Source: Flagellimonas profundi
Lineage (GTDB): Bacteria; Bacteroidota; Bacteroidia; Flavobacteriales; Flavobacteriaceae
Assembly: GCF_017313275.1 (NCBI RefSeq)
Contig: NZ_JAFLNM010000001.1
Coordinates: 1,612,001-1,676,000 of the forward strand
Direction of reading: 5' to 3'
DNA length: 64,000 nt
Position 1 is the stretch's first letter. Each line of letters starts with the position of its first letter. Below the pieces are notes generated by a model. It ran no database searches, was not told the DNA's origin, and saw nothing but the letters and a program-made list of their open reading frames with translations. Positions 44,601 to 53,308 of this stretch are shown here, piece by piece. A program made the translations under genes and the position numbers.

Positions 44601-45931
44601 AAGACTATTTTGATTTAATTGGCAAGTCCAAATTGGATTGGGAGGACATGAGGGACCACAAGGAAAATTTCTGGGATGATCTAGAATTGCAAAAACGGTT
44701 CTTACCCACCTTCTTGGAAATTGTCAATGATGCCAGGCGACAGATAGGTAAAAGTATAACATTAGCAGATGTGCATAAATACGTCGATGACGAGCTTTAT
44801 ATCCTGTTCAAGATAAAAAGGGAATTGACCAATCAATCAAAAAAGAATATTGTTGAACGACCTGAGCATATTGCGTACCTTAAGAAGTGGTGCCTAAAGA
44901 ATGAGAAAAATGGAGATTTCGAGCATGCTTTGGGACGATACCAATCCAAAAATTACCTAATCTGTGAGTACCTGTGGTTCTTTGGAAGACGCTATAATTT
45001 CAAATACCAAGAGTCTACCTATTTGGACATGCTCTGGGTCGATTATCATTTGGAAAAAGGTGGCGTGGTAGGGTACGACTATATTTTGGAGGAAGTGGAT
45101 ATCGATAAGATCAAGGCCAGGGTTATCAAAAATTTACATAATGGTTTGGAAGAGTTCATTGTTTTCATCAATCATGCAGAGTTCGCGCTATCTCATGGGT
45201 TGAGCGAAGTTTATTCACTGATTGGGGACTATCTGTTGGACCAAAGCCAAAACCGATATCGTCGTTGGAAATTGCTGGGGTCATATGTTGAGACCACAGG
45301 AGATGTGCAGTTGCTTCGGCACATTTTGGAAAATGAAGCCCCTGTAGAGGACGATAACAGTCTTTATTGGGATGCCACTGGTCACTTAATCAATTTAGGC
45401 CAGAAGGAAATCGTAAACAAAAAGACCATGGAGGTATTAAAGAAAAATAAGGGGGGCATGGAAGGGTTGACCGCCATAAAGTATCTTATTAGGGCAGGTC
45501 ATCCCAAGGCTCTTGCCTTTTTCAACAAGTGGCTTAGAGCTGGCAATAGGTACAATCGCAAGGAACATCGGTTTTTCAGCACTGTGGACTTTGGCGATTT
45601 TTATGCACCTGGAGCCATCGATGCACTATTGGAATTAATTGAACTATCGGTGTCTAAGGAGATCAAAGGGGATGATTTTTTTGACCCCATTCGCACCGTG
45701 TATGAAATCCTGAAATCGTTCTATGAAAATGCCAACCAGAAAGATTTCACCAAACTCCTTACGGGATTGGAAAACAGCAAACACCGATTGGCCCAAATAT
45801 CAGGATTAGATCTGTTTTATATTCACGACATTATCAATGAAGTCAGGGATGCCTATTTCAAAATGCGGTCCAGACCAATGGCATTTGCTGAAATAGCTGA
45901 AAGAATTGATGCCTCCAAATATCTTATTTAG
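41690..45931 (+). CDS. PD-(D/E)xK nuclease-NACHT STAND ATPase (Avs-like)
   Basis: 1413 residues. The N-terminal ~200 residues look like a restriction-endonuclease (Mrr/Cap4-like) domain, with GFDIQF (Asp45) and VECK (Glu62, Lys64) forming the PD-(D/E)xK core. A NACHT ATPase follows, with Walker A GNPGMGKS at 250-257 and Walker B LLVILDGLDEI (Asp311, Asp314, Glu315) and a sensor-like VISCRTNIYE. The C-terminal ~900 residues are helical repeats that would serve as the target sensor. This is the architecture of antiviral STAND proteins, which recognise phage proteins and degrade DNA. The linked TIR-like gene is an unusual partner. Confidence 0.85.
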   Translation: MTKGGNGGKLFEEQAKVFFSRIFQRLGYTILKERPQFSGTQDGFDIQFMVTDGMTVRNIYVECKDYTTDPAFGNIYAKLHDLETSGYLLKENDIAIFISPRSNFGNHRNPEKSERTFNRSKYPFRVCLFEKAHGIDKLFALEPEIYEAVYGHSLSFEIDEEKELDRFKTLLFYKTNEEFTIAAIRKTRFITHLVKEAHYIQRGVTLIQDPETDDRHLFNILNKEVALFGINDVLHNILTDAVCPGLVLLGNPGMGKSIELKELAMDYWEHREENLWIPFYRSINSFGKQDTLENHLPPNWKDIPQLLVILDGLDEISYGQTFRTMIENFIQNHDGETIVKFVISCRTNIYESTIRDITNFRCCTLNSLDFKHALKYLVDKYQMPSESDYYHEIARVQNEFFENPYYLNLLGDYYQESQKLPSNKSELMERYIAKRLHDDEKSKGKTQDFDPGKILRACKKVAFSLEAMQTRNISGEQLTILLQETKPIFVNSGFAQRVVNADKWEFEHRNLQEFFVAKTLSNFEVDKIIEFIALDDAKPKTHPSWLNSISFLLNLLDSKSDKMASLVKWLQENDAIVLFQADRSRINDGIRKEVFQDYFIKRCKEQTLWVRKYDQETKDVARFADSDVNRNFLIKELSDKDNHRRTRISAMFLLSQMDTALMDEQFKKVLFCCLQASLEEVDIDFKAEILHLIHEKGYHRSEEYLSKLISTVSHIDHERITSMLLKLILESDVDKHIDYIRSITAFVAGEKQRKHQTRENYMTSEKGYFRSALINLGQARNQVYALQVFLEHGDDIRLENNDLAKLTQKMAESYTNTKEMYGYTMEWLTKALENRLTTYRNEEDLAAFFKKTGTNDKAFMDIYQSPLTMENKRYFLAYLISDNTLPVLVEDYQKGTLEANELYFFRNVLSRVDVDLALKFEKRILESTEYRLREDFIDVELRKLWADYHETKEQRSFDLLFDRKGLKRLAEDYFDLIGKSKLDWEDMRDHKENFWDDLELQKRFLPTFLEIVNDARRQIGKSITLADVHKYVDDELYILFKIKRELTNQSKKNIVERPEHIAYLKKWCLKNEKNGDFEHALGRYQSKNYLICEYLWFFGRRYNFKYQESTYLDMLWVDYHLEKGGVVGYDYILEEVDIDKIKARVIKNLHNGLEEFIVFINHAEFALSHGLSEVYSLIGDYLLDQSQNRYRRWKLLGSYVETTGDVQLLRHILENEAPVEDDNSLYWDATGHLINLGQKEIVNKKTMEVLKKNKGGMEGLTAIKYLIRAGHPKALAFFNKWLRAGNRYNRKEHRFFSTVDFGDFYAPGAIDALLELIELSVSKEIKGDDFFDPIRTVYEILKSFYENANQKDFTKLLTGLENSKHRLAQISGLDLFYIHDIINEVRDAYFKMRSRPMAFAEIAERIDASKYLI

Positions 45932-46090
45932 AACAAGAGGCTTTTCCTGCTTGATGACGATGTAAACGAGCATTCCAATTCCTAAAAGGTGTATTTGCTC
46001 GAGGATTCCGCTACAATTAAAGTGAAAACCAGCTATACTATGGGAAAATTTGTAAGTTAAGAACTACATTTAATAGCTGAACTGACCAAA

Positions 46091-47896
46091 ATGAAAATAA
46101 GCAAATTGCAGATTACCCATTTCAGGGGAATCCAGGAGGCCACCCTTTTCTTTAAGGACCATACGTTATTGGTGGGGAAAAATAATATTGGCAAATCCAC
46201 CATATGCGAAGCCCTTGATCTAGTTTTGGGTCCAGACCGTCTCAACCGGATGGATGCCATCGATGAATATGATTTCTACAATGGGGATTATTATTATGAG
46301 GAAGGTGAAGCTCCAAAACAAATCCGTATAGAGGTTATTCTCACCGACATTTCAATAGAGATGCAGGGCGTCTTTCGAAATCATATGGAATTTTGGCATC
46401 AAAAACGGCAAAAAATCCTTGATCAGGGGGAGATTGAAGCAACCGATGAAGAATTCGTTGAAATGTGCCTGCGGTTACAATTCATTGGTCAGTATGATCG
46501 GGATGAGGACGAGTTTTCGGCAAAAACCTACTTCTCGCATTCCCCCGATGAAGATGAAGGAGAGTTTAGAGAAGTCCCAAAACGCAGAAAAAGAGAAATA
46601 GGGTTTCTCTACCTCAGGGCATTAAGAACTGGAAGAAGGGCGTTGAGTCTGGAGCGGGGAACCCTTTTGGATATCCTACTTCGAATTGGTGAAATTCGGC
46701 CAAAATTTTGGGAGAAAACAAGGACCAGACTTGAAGAGCTAGACCCCCCTTTGGAGGAGAGCATCGGAGTTCTTAGGAAAGTGCTCGATAACTTGGAGCT
46801 GCGTATAGGACAATATATTCCCCTTCCCAACGACGAAAAGGCTTCCACTCTTCATGTTTCCCAATTGACCAGGGACCATCTTCGAAGTACTCTATCTTTT
46901 TTTATGAAATCTTCGGGGGAGCAGAAACCGGTTCCATTCCAGAGATTGGGCACGGGAACACTCAGCACTATGGTCTTTGCAATGCTTTCCGCGATAGCAG
47001 AACTAAAGAAGGAAAACATCATATTCGCTATGGAAGAACCGGAAATAGCGGTGCCTCCCCATACACAACGACGAATCATTGAGTACTTATTGGAACAGAC
47101 CACTCAGGCATTTGTGACCTCCCATTCCCCATATGTAATAGAAATGTTCGACCCGGAGAACATCAAAATACTGAAAAAGGAAGAAGGCTCCAAGGTGACT
47201 GGTGTGGATATTACCTATGCCGGTTTAAAACCAAAGAACTATCGGAGAAAAATACGGCATTCCATAGCTGAGGTAATCTTGGGAAATGCTGTCATCGTTG
47301 GTGAAGGTCTGACTGAATTGGAAGTCTTGTCAGCTGCTGCAAAAATACTGGAGCAGGATCGGGACAATTATCCATTCGATTTATCAGGAGTGACCATTTT
47401 TGAAGCTGAAGGTGATGGAAATATTGCGGATTGGGGGAAGTTTTTCAAATCAATAGGACTTTCAACCTTTGCTTTTTTTGATAAGATGCAGCGCTCCGCC
47501 GACCAGATCCAAGAACTGAATGAAGCTTTTGACTTCTACAAGGAAATTGACCATAAGGCCATCGAGAAATTATTAGCGGACGAGGTGCCGGTAAGCATTC
47601 AATGGGCATTTCTACAAGAGCTCAAAGAAAATGGAGAGATTGCAAATGGACCACATCTCCCTGAAATGCAACCGGATGATGTCACAGTGGGAAAGTTATT
47701 GGATGAGGCATTGAGACAAAAGAAAGGGGAAAGGCGCTCGGCTTCTTTAGTGGAAAAGTGTACCATGGAAGAACTCCCCATTACAATTAAGACTTTCCTG
47801 GAAGAAATCTACCGTAAGTTCAAACACCCTGAGGAAGTGCCACTCATGGAATTTGAAGAGGAGGGGAATGGAGCCACAGAACCAGATGAGGAATAG
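46091..47896 (+). CDS. gajA: OLD-family ATPase/TOPRIM nuclease, Gabija GajA-like
   Basis: 601 residues, close to known GajA lengths. The ABC-type ATPase domain has Walker A LVGKNNIGKST (Lys35), the split signature region GTGTLSTMVFAML, Walker B IIFAMEEPE and an H-loop VTSHSPYVIEM. A TOPRIM nuclease follows, beginning at VIVGEGLTELEVL, with an acidic FEAEGDGN and AFFDKMQRS. In Gabija this protein cuts DNA when nucleotides are depleted. The UvrD-like helicase is encoded 3 bp downstream, which supports a two-gene Gabija-type system. Confidence 0.82.
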   Translation: MKISKLQITHFRGIQEATLFFKDHTLLVGKNNIGKSTICEALDLVLGPDRLNRMDAIDEYDFYNGDYYYEEGEAPKQIRIEVILTDISIEMQGVFRNHMEFWHQKRQKILDQGEIEATDEEFVEMCLRLQFIGQYDRDEDEFSAKTYFSHSPDEDEGEFREVPKRRKREIGFLYLRALRTGRRALSLERGTLLDILLRIGEIRPKFWEKTRTRLEELDPPLEESIGVLRKVLDNLELRIGQYIPLPNDEKASTLHVSQLTRDHLRSTLSFFMKSSGEQKPVPFQRLGTGTLSTMVFAMLSAIAELKKENIIFAMEEPEIAVPPHTQRRIIEYLLEQTTQAFVTSHSPYVIEMFDPENIKILKKEEGSKVTGVDITYAGLKPKNYRRKIRHSIAEVILGNAVIVGEGLTELEVLSAAAKILEQDRDNYPFDLSGVTIFEAEGDGNIADWGKFFKSIGLSTFAFFDKMQRSADQIQELNEAFDFYKEIDHKAIEKLLADEVPVSIQWAFLQELKENGEIANGPHLPEMQPDDVTVGKLLDEALRQKKGERRSASLVEKCTMEELPITIKTFLEEIYRKFKHPEEVPLMEFEEEGNGATEPDEE

Positions 47897-47899
47897 CCC

Positions 47900-49618
47900 A
47901 TGGCACTTGAGATTGATGAAAATAGACGTGCCATCCTTGACTGTAAAAGAAACTTGTTGGTCATAGGAGGCCCGGGGTGTGGCAAAACCACCATTGCCCT
48001 GGCCAAAGCATTCTCCTATATTCGGGAACAATCATTGAACCGAGGCGAGAAAATCCTTTTTCTCAGTTTCTCCAGAAATGCCAGGGCCAGAATTTTAGAA
48101 TCTGCGGAAAACTTTCCTGATTTCAAGGAACTTGGTGCCAAGTTGTATGTTCAGACATTCCATGCCTTTTTTTTGGAAATTATAAAGACCCACGGCTATC
48201 TTTTGGGTTGTCCCAAAAAAATATCCATCATACCACCCCATGATGAAGCTGCTTTGAAAGGGGACAGTAAGGACGATGACCCAGCTTGGCTAGTGGAAAA
48301 ACAAGACCTTTTCAATCAAGAAGGAAAGATAACCTTTGACCGTTTTGCTGCAATTGTATTGGAACTCATCACCAGGAGTGAGCGTATTCGGGATTCCATT
48401 GGGAGCGCCTTCCCCCTAATCATTGTGGATGAAGCTCAAGATACTGACACGGAACAATGGCAAATTGTACAAGCTTTTCACGGGATCTCCCAATTGTTGT
48501 TGTTAGGCGATTTGGATCAACAGATTTTTGATTACAGACCAGATATTGATCCGAGACGGCTTTTGGAAATAAAGGAGCAAATCAATCCATTGGAAATAAC
48601 ATTGGCATCCGATAATTTCCGGAATCCCAATACAGAGATTCTAGATTTTGCAAGGGATTTACGCGATAATAGTCCCAGAGATAGGGGATATAAAGGTATG
48701 ACATCCATGAAGTATGCTGTAATTGCGAAATATCGTGACCGTAGTATTTGCCAAAGCGTAGGTATATTAAATTCCAAAATCGAAGAAGCAACTGGAGAAA
48801 AACCAAAGAACATTGCCATCCTTACCCCCTGGTGGAAAGGAGTTAAAATGGTTTCAAGTGCACTTAAGGCCCGAAAAATACCACATAGGGTTCAATTTGA
48901 TGAGACCGCCACAAACTTTTCCAGTAGATTGGTAGCCTGCCTGATGGAACCCATTTTGGACAAAAAGCAACATTTGGTTTGGGTTTTGGTAATCCTAAGG
49001 GACTACCAAAGTGCAAAAGGAAACAGAAAGGAAAGTACAAAATATGATGGTTGGATAGCTAAAGTAATGGAGGACGGAAAAGTTAGAGGTAAGACCATAC
49101 CCTATTTTCAAGGAGTGATTGAGAAAATTAGTCAACATCAATTTTCAGGCAATCCAGCACAGGATTGGAAATATGTACAAGAACTTCTGTTTACTTGTGA
49201 AATGGGGCCAATACAAAAATTCGCACGACAATCGGAATTTTTAGTAGCATACAACCGAGGGAGAATCATCATGAGAGACTTGGGAAATGCATGGTTGGAA
49301 CATTCTGGATATGTGGATGCACGTGGAATCCTACACAGGGCAGTTTTGGAATCCCAAATGTCATCAGATGTGGTCAAAGAGGAGGGCATACACGTTATGA
49401 CCACCTATAAGTCCAAAGGGAAGGAATTTGATGGTGTCATCATTTTTCAAAATGAACACATTTCCCCTATCGAATTGCGGGATGACAATGCTGGAATGGA
49501 CAGGTCTAGAAGACTATTGTTGGTAGGGGTGACAAGGGCAAGACACCATGTCCTTATTTTAAGACAGGCCGGTTTCCGTTCAAAGTTGTTGGATATGTTC
49601 AATTTGGATGGGTTGTGA
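47900..49618 (+). CDS. gajB: UvrD/Rep-like helicase, Gabija GajB-like
   Basis: 572 residues. Walker A is NLLVIGGPGCGKTT (Lys29). LSFSRNARARI, LIIVDEAQDTDTEQWQ, LLLLGDLDQQIFDY, TYKSKGKEFDGVII and LLLVGVTRARHHVLIL follow in the usual superfamily 1A order. It is the second gene of the operon with the OLD nuclease. In Gabija, GajB senses DNA ends or unwinds DNA and works with GajA in abortive defence. Confidence 0.85.
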   Translation: MALEIDENRRAILDCKRNLLVIGGPGCGKTTIALAKAFSYIREQSLNRGEKILFLSFSRNARARILESAENFPDFKELGAKLYVQTFHAFFLEIIKTHGYLLGCPKKISIIPPHDEAALKGDSKDDDPAWLVEKQDLFNQEGKITFDRFAAIVLELITRSERIRDSIGSAFPLIIVDEAQDTDTEQWQIVQAFHGISQLLLLGDLDQQIFDYRPDIDPRRLLEIKEQINPLEITLASDNFRNPNTEILDFARDLRDNSPRDRGYKGMTSMKYAVIAKYRDRSICQSVGILNSKIEEATGEKPKNIAILTPWWKGVKMVSSALKARKIPHRVQFDETATNFSSRLVACLMEPILDKKQHLVWVLVILRDYQSAKGNRKESTKYDGWIAKVMEDGKVRGKTIPYFQGVIEKISQHQFSGNPAQDWKYVQELLFTCEMGPIQKFARQSEFLVAYNRGRIIMRDLGNAWLEHSGYVDARGILHRAVLESQMSSDVVKEEGIHVMTTYKSKGKEFDGVIIFQNEHISPIELRDDNAGMDRSRRLLLVGVTRARHHVLILRQAGFRSKLLDMFNLDGL

Positions 49619-49678
49619 AAATAATTGCAATGAAATGGTGTTAGCTGCTGTCCGAACTTTTTGATTTTACCAGAAAGG

Positions 49679-51574
49679 TTATGCCTCTCTTAACATCGCA
49701 ACTCGGTTGATTTTCGATAAAAAATGAATATTCTTCCTATCGGTACTTTGATTTAGGGCAAGGTCAATCTTTTCCTGGATTCTTTGTGCTGGCGAAATTT
49801 TTTTCATGCACTTGTTCGTAGCCCACTGTGAAAAGTTGAAAATCGAACCTATTGGAACTCCCATGGGACTCCCTATAATCTCAAATAACGTTTGGACCCC
49901 TAAATCCAATAAGCGTTCCGTTTTTTGTGTTTTACCAAGATATCTGGTTACCTCCCGATTATAGAAGGCAATTTTCTTCTTTTGCTCATCCAATGAGAGA
50001 TGGGAAAGGGTCTTGATTAAACGTTCGCTATTGGGAAATACAATTTCCTTGCTCAAGACCTCTTCGAATTCGAGAATGGAAGGGTAGGGATTGATTTTAA
50101 TCAGCTCAATGGGTAAAACAAAAGTATTTCCATTGGCCAAAAAGGACTCACAATCCGTAAAATCCTTAAGGTTACTTATTGTTGCATTCCTATAAAAATT
50201 CAGAAGCTTCCCCATAACTTCTGCATAACTTTCATCAGTATACCCTTCTTCTCCCCTGACTGGAAAATAGGTAGCATTTAAAGAATGTGACAGATGGGTG
50301 GCATAAGAAAACATCTTCAATAAAAAGCTTGTATCTTCACTAATATCACTGCTAGGAGGATTATCTATAATTTGGTCCACCCCGTAGAGGGAAGCACTGA
50401 GAACACCTCCCCGGTGTAAGACCTCAAAGCTTTTACGCCGGGCCTTGATAGGCCAAACTAATGCATTATAGAGCATCTTTGTATCCTTTTTTAATTCTTT
50501 GGCCAAGAATTCACTTATTAGTTTCAGTTCTTGGACCAATTTCATTTCATTAAAGATGTATCGATTTGACATTTCTACGATATCACATTGTTGCAGACAA
50601 GAAACACCCCTTTTAGAGATTATGGCGTTGGGTCTCAATTCATAAACCTCATTTAAGAAACCCAGGTCATATCTTGAAGTATCATTTATAAGAATCAGCT
50701 TTACGCGCCCTCTTTCAATCAAGGTCAGTAATTCCCGTACTGTTACATCAAAACCCTTTAACCATTCAGAAATCTTCGTATCCAAGGGAGGTGACAAATA
50801 CATCGTTTGATAAAGCATTAAAAAATATCGCAAGTCAATATTGGGAAAAGCACTAAAATCAGCATAACAGGAATACTCTTCTTTGTCATAGAAATAAAGA
50901 TGTTCCTTGGTGTACTTTGATTCAAAAATGGCGTCGATGTTGTCGAACCACAAGGATTCGTCCCTTTGAACAAACAGAGGTTTCTGGTTTTTTTCTCTCA
51001 CATAGGTAAAGGTGCCACCACGTTCATCAAATCCTTGGGTCAATTCCGGTTTTTCCTCAAACTCATCAATTATAATGTTGAATGGGATAGGACTTTGGTG
51101 ACTTGATATAAAAGCTTCCAATTCTGCAATAGAAAATATATCTGCATACACATACTTGGTCTCCTTTCCACTTTTTATTTTATAATTGGCGATATGTATG
51201 TCAACGACCCCGTCGTCATCGGAAATCTTGTAAAAATTGATTTTTGGAAATTTAGCGGCTAGAAGAAAAATCCATTCTACCTTGTTCATGAGCATTCCTT
51301 GAAATCCCTTGGAGATTTCTAAATCCGATAATCCCGGGATAATCTCCTGAAAATGTTCTGGCTTTGTATTGACAAGTTTTACTGGAGTGAGCAAAGGCCT
51401 TATTTCATTTTCGAATCGTTCTGTTAGAACTTTAAAATCCCCACTAAAGTTGGTCACATAGATGAGATATTTATTTAGCTCAATTTTATAAATGGTTGTT
51501 GCCAATTCGGGAAACAGCGTTCTCAAATTCAAGTCCACTCTTTTTACAGGTCCAACCCCATTGTTCATTTTCAT
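49679..51574 (-). CDS. Unrecognised 631-residue protein, possible defence gene
   Basis: No family was recognised. The sequence is soluble, with no signal peptide or clear transmembrane helix. It mixes hydrophobic strands (IYKIELNKYLIYVTNF, FNIIIDEFEE) in the first half with helices in the second, and contains an unusual QQCDIVEMSNRYIF stretch after a Cys-containing turn. It converges with the Gabija operon (60-bp gap) and starts 140 bp after the TraG-type coupling gene, on that gene's strand. Its AT-rich codon use resembles the island rather than the tra genes. The island position suggests a defence or anti-defence role only by association. Confidence 0.75.
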   Translation of the reverse strand: MKMNNGVGPVKRVDLNLRTLFPELATTIYKIELNKYLIYVTNFSGDFKVLTERFENEIRPLLTPVKLVNTKPEHFQEIIPGLSDLEISKGFQGMLMNKVEWIFLLAAKFPKINFYKISDDDGVVDIHIANYKIKSGKETKYVYADIFSIAELEAFISSHQSPIPFNIIIDEFEEKPELTQGFDERGGTFTYVREKNQKPLFVQRDESLWFDNIDAIFESKYTKEHLYFYDKEEYSCYADFSAFPNIDLRYFLMLYQTMYLSPPLDTKISEWLKGFDVTVRELLTLIERGRVKLILINDTSRYDLGFLNEVYELRPNAIISKRGVSCLQQCDIVEMSNRYIFNEMKLVQELKLISEFLAKELKKDTKMLYNALVWPIKARRKSFEVLHRGGVLSASLYGVDQIIDNPPSSDISEDTSFLLKMFSYATHLSHSLNATYFPVRGEEGYTDESYAEVMGKLLNFYRNATISNLKDFTDCESFLANGNTFVLPIELIKINPYPSILEFEEVLSKEIVFPNSERLIKTLSHLSLDEQKKKIAFYNREVTRYLGKTQKTERLLDLGVQTLFEIIGSPMGVPIGSIFNFSQWATNKCMKKISPAQRIQEKIDLALNQSTDRKNIHFLSKINRVAMLREA

Positions 51575-51714
51575 AATTATATTTATTTGGGATAATTTTG
51601 ATATCGGTATAACCTTCTTAGCAATGCCTTACGTCTATATTAAGTAAATTACTCAAATTTGTGCAATAATAGGATGGGAGAAATAATAAGAACAATTTAA
51701 AACAATTTTGATCA

Positions 51715-53298
51715 TTAAAAAATCATCCCAATATCGTGGTGTACCTTCAGATAATGCTGCTCCAATTCCAATTCTGAAACCAGCAATGGCTTGGGCAATC
51801 CCCTTTCAATTTCTGGCCTTTGAAACTGCACCTTTCTATCCTTACCATCAGCAAACACTACAAACTCCCCTTGTTTCAACCGAAAGAACACCTCGGCCCT
51901 CCTTTTGGACACTTCCTTCTCCCCTTCGGTGATACGTCGTTCCAGGTTCAACCCTGAACTTTTGCTCACACTCCTGGTCGGTATCTTGACCAACTCAAAA
52001 AAGCGTTCGTAATATCGGGCCGTATCCGGGTCGTTCACCTTTCCAAAGAACTGATAAGACAGATTGGAGAGTATCGCCTTACTAGCCTTCTCACCGTACA
52101 TCATATCATTTTGGATCTTGTCCTGCAGCACATACACACTCACAATATCATAACTCCGCAAGGTGGCCGGTATTCGATGCATGTTCAACAATCGCAAAGT
52201 CGAGGCTTCCTCCAACAACATAAAGGAGGGCTTCCGGTTGCGTTGGCTCATCTGCTTGGAAATGGCATGGATAATGGTAGCAATCACCGGGGAAAGGGAA
52301 GCATCCTTTTGGGGGTTGTTCACCAGGGCAATGACGGAAGGGTGGTCTTCATTATTAACATCCAAGGAAATCTCATCCTTGGAAAGCACCATAAAGATCT
52401 TTCGCGTACTGATCTTTTTGAACCCATTGGCCAGGGTACTGAGTACCCCTGCCGTTTGCCGTTCGGACCCGATACCACTGATAAAGGCATCCGCCATGGC
52501 CCGGGAGGTTATATTTCCTTTTAAGAATTTAATCAGACTCTTGGTACCCAATTGTTGAAAAACAGCCATGAGATGCGGGAGGGTACAATAGTGCGGATAA
52601 TTGGTCTTCAATCGCCAAATCAATCCACTGATCAAGCCCTCGGCTGCATCCTTAAAAAAACGGGAAGTACTGTTCTCATCGGAGTCCCTATGCTCCATCA
52701 AGTTCTCCAACAGCACCCGGGACACCTCATGGACACTTTCTTCATCCGGCAAATATCGAGGGGCAATGGGATTGACCCTATTATATATCGGTCCAAAGGA
52801 AACAATCTTAAAGGGTATCTGTTCACCATTCCACAAGGGATAGGCCATTTCGGTGATCTCAAAATCCTTGTAATCATGGATGACCCCTGAGAAATGCTCC
52901 TTCTGAAAATGCTTTAAAAAACTATAGATGACACTCTCCGTCTTTCCACTCCCTGCAGAGGCCATTACCGAAACGCCCCGTCGGATGTTTCCCAACACCA
53001 GGGGCCTCCCCTTTACCTTCATTTTCACCTCAAAAACTTTGGAGGGTTTCTTATCGTTTTTATAGTGATCTACAAGGCCATAAATTACCACATGGATAAA
53101 AAACAGCGGCAACCAAAGGGTCAATGACCCCTTAATAAAAACATCCCATCCCCAAAGTAAACCATTGGCCACAGCCAAAAGAACAATGCCCAAAAACCAT
53201 ATCACAAACCCGAATTTGAGATACCGATTGGCCAAATAGGAGATTTCTCCCCCGATCACCATACCAGATACTATTTCAATCCATCCTAAATTTTCCAT
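51715..53298 (-). CDS. TraG/VirD4-type conjugative coupling ATPase
   Basis: 527 residues from the ATG at 53298; a TTG further upstream is less likely. It has N-terminal transmembrane helices (about 5-75), then a TraD/TraG ATPase with Walker A SVMASAGSGKTESV and a Walker B-like SFMLLEEASTLRL, and a C-terminal VVFADGKDRKVQF segment. It links the relaxase-DNA complex to the transfer channel. It begins 10 bp after the relaxase stop in a three-gene mobilization operon. Confidence 0.88.
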   Translation of the reverse strand: MENLGWIEIVSGMVIGGEISYLANRYLKFGFVIWFLGIVLLAVANGLLWGWDVFIKGSLTLWLPLFFIHVVIYGLVDHYKNDKKPSKVFEVKMKVKGRPLVLGNIRRGVSVMASAGSGKTESVIYSFLKHFQKEHFSGVIHDYKDFEITEMAYPLWNGEQIPFKIVSFGPIYNRVNPIAPRYLPDEESVHEVSRVLLENLMEHRDSDENSTSRFFKDAAEGLISGLIWRLKTNYPHYCTLPHLMAVFQQLGTKSLIKFLKGNITSRAMADAFISGIGSERQTAGVLSTLANGFKKISTRKIFMVLSKDEISLDVNNEDHPSVIALVNNPQKDASLSPVIATIIHAISKQMSQRNRKPSFMLLEEASTLRLLNMHRIPATLRSYDIVSVYVLQDKIQNDMMYGEKASKAILSNLSYQFFGKVNDPDTARYYERFFELVKIPTRSVSKSSGLNLERRITEGEKEVSKRRAEVFFRLKQGEFVVFADGKDRKVQFQRPEIERGLPKPLLVSELELEQHYLKVHHDIGMIF

Positions 53299-53308
53299 AT
53301 AGCTAGTT

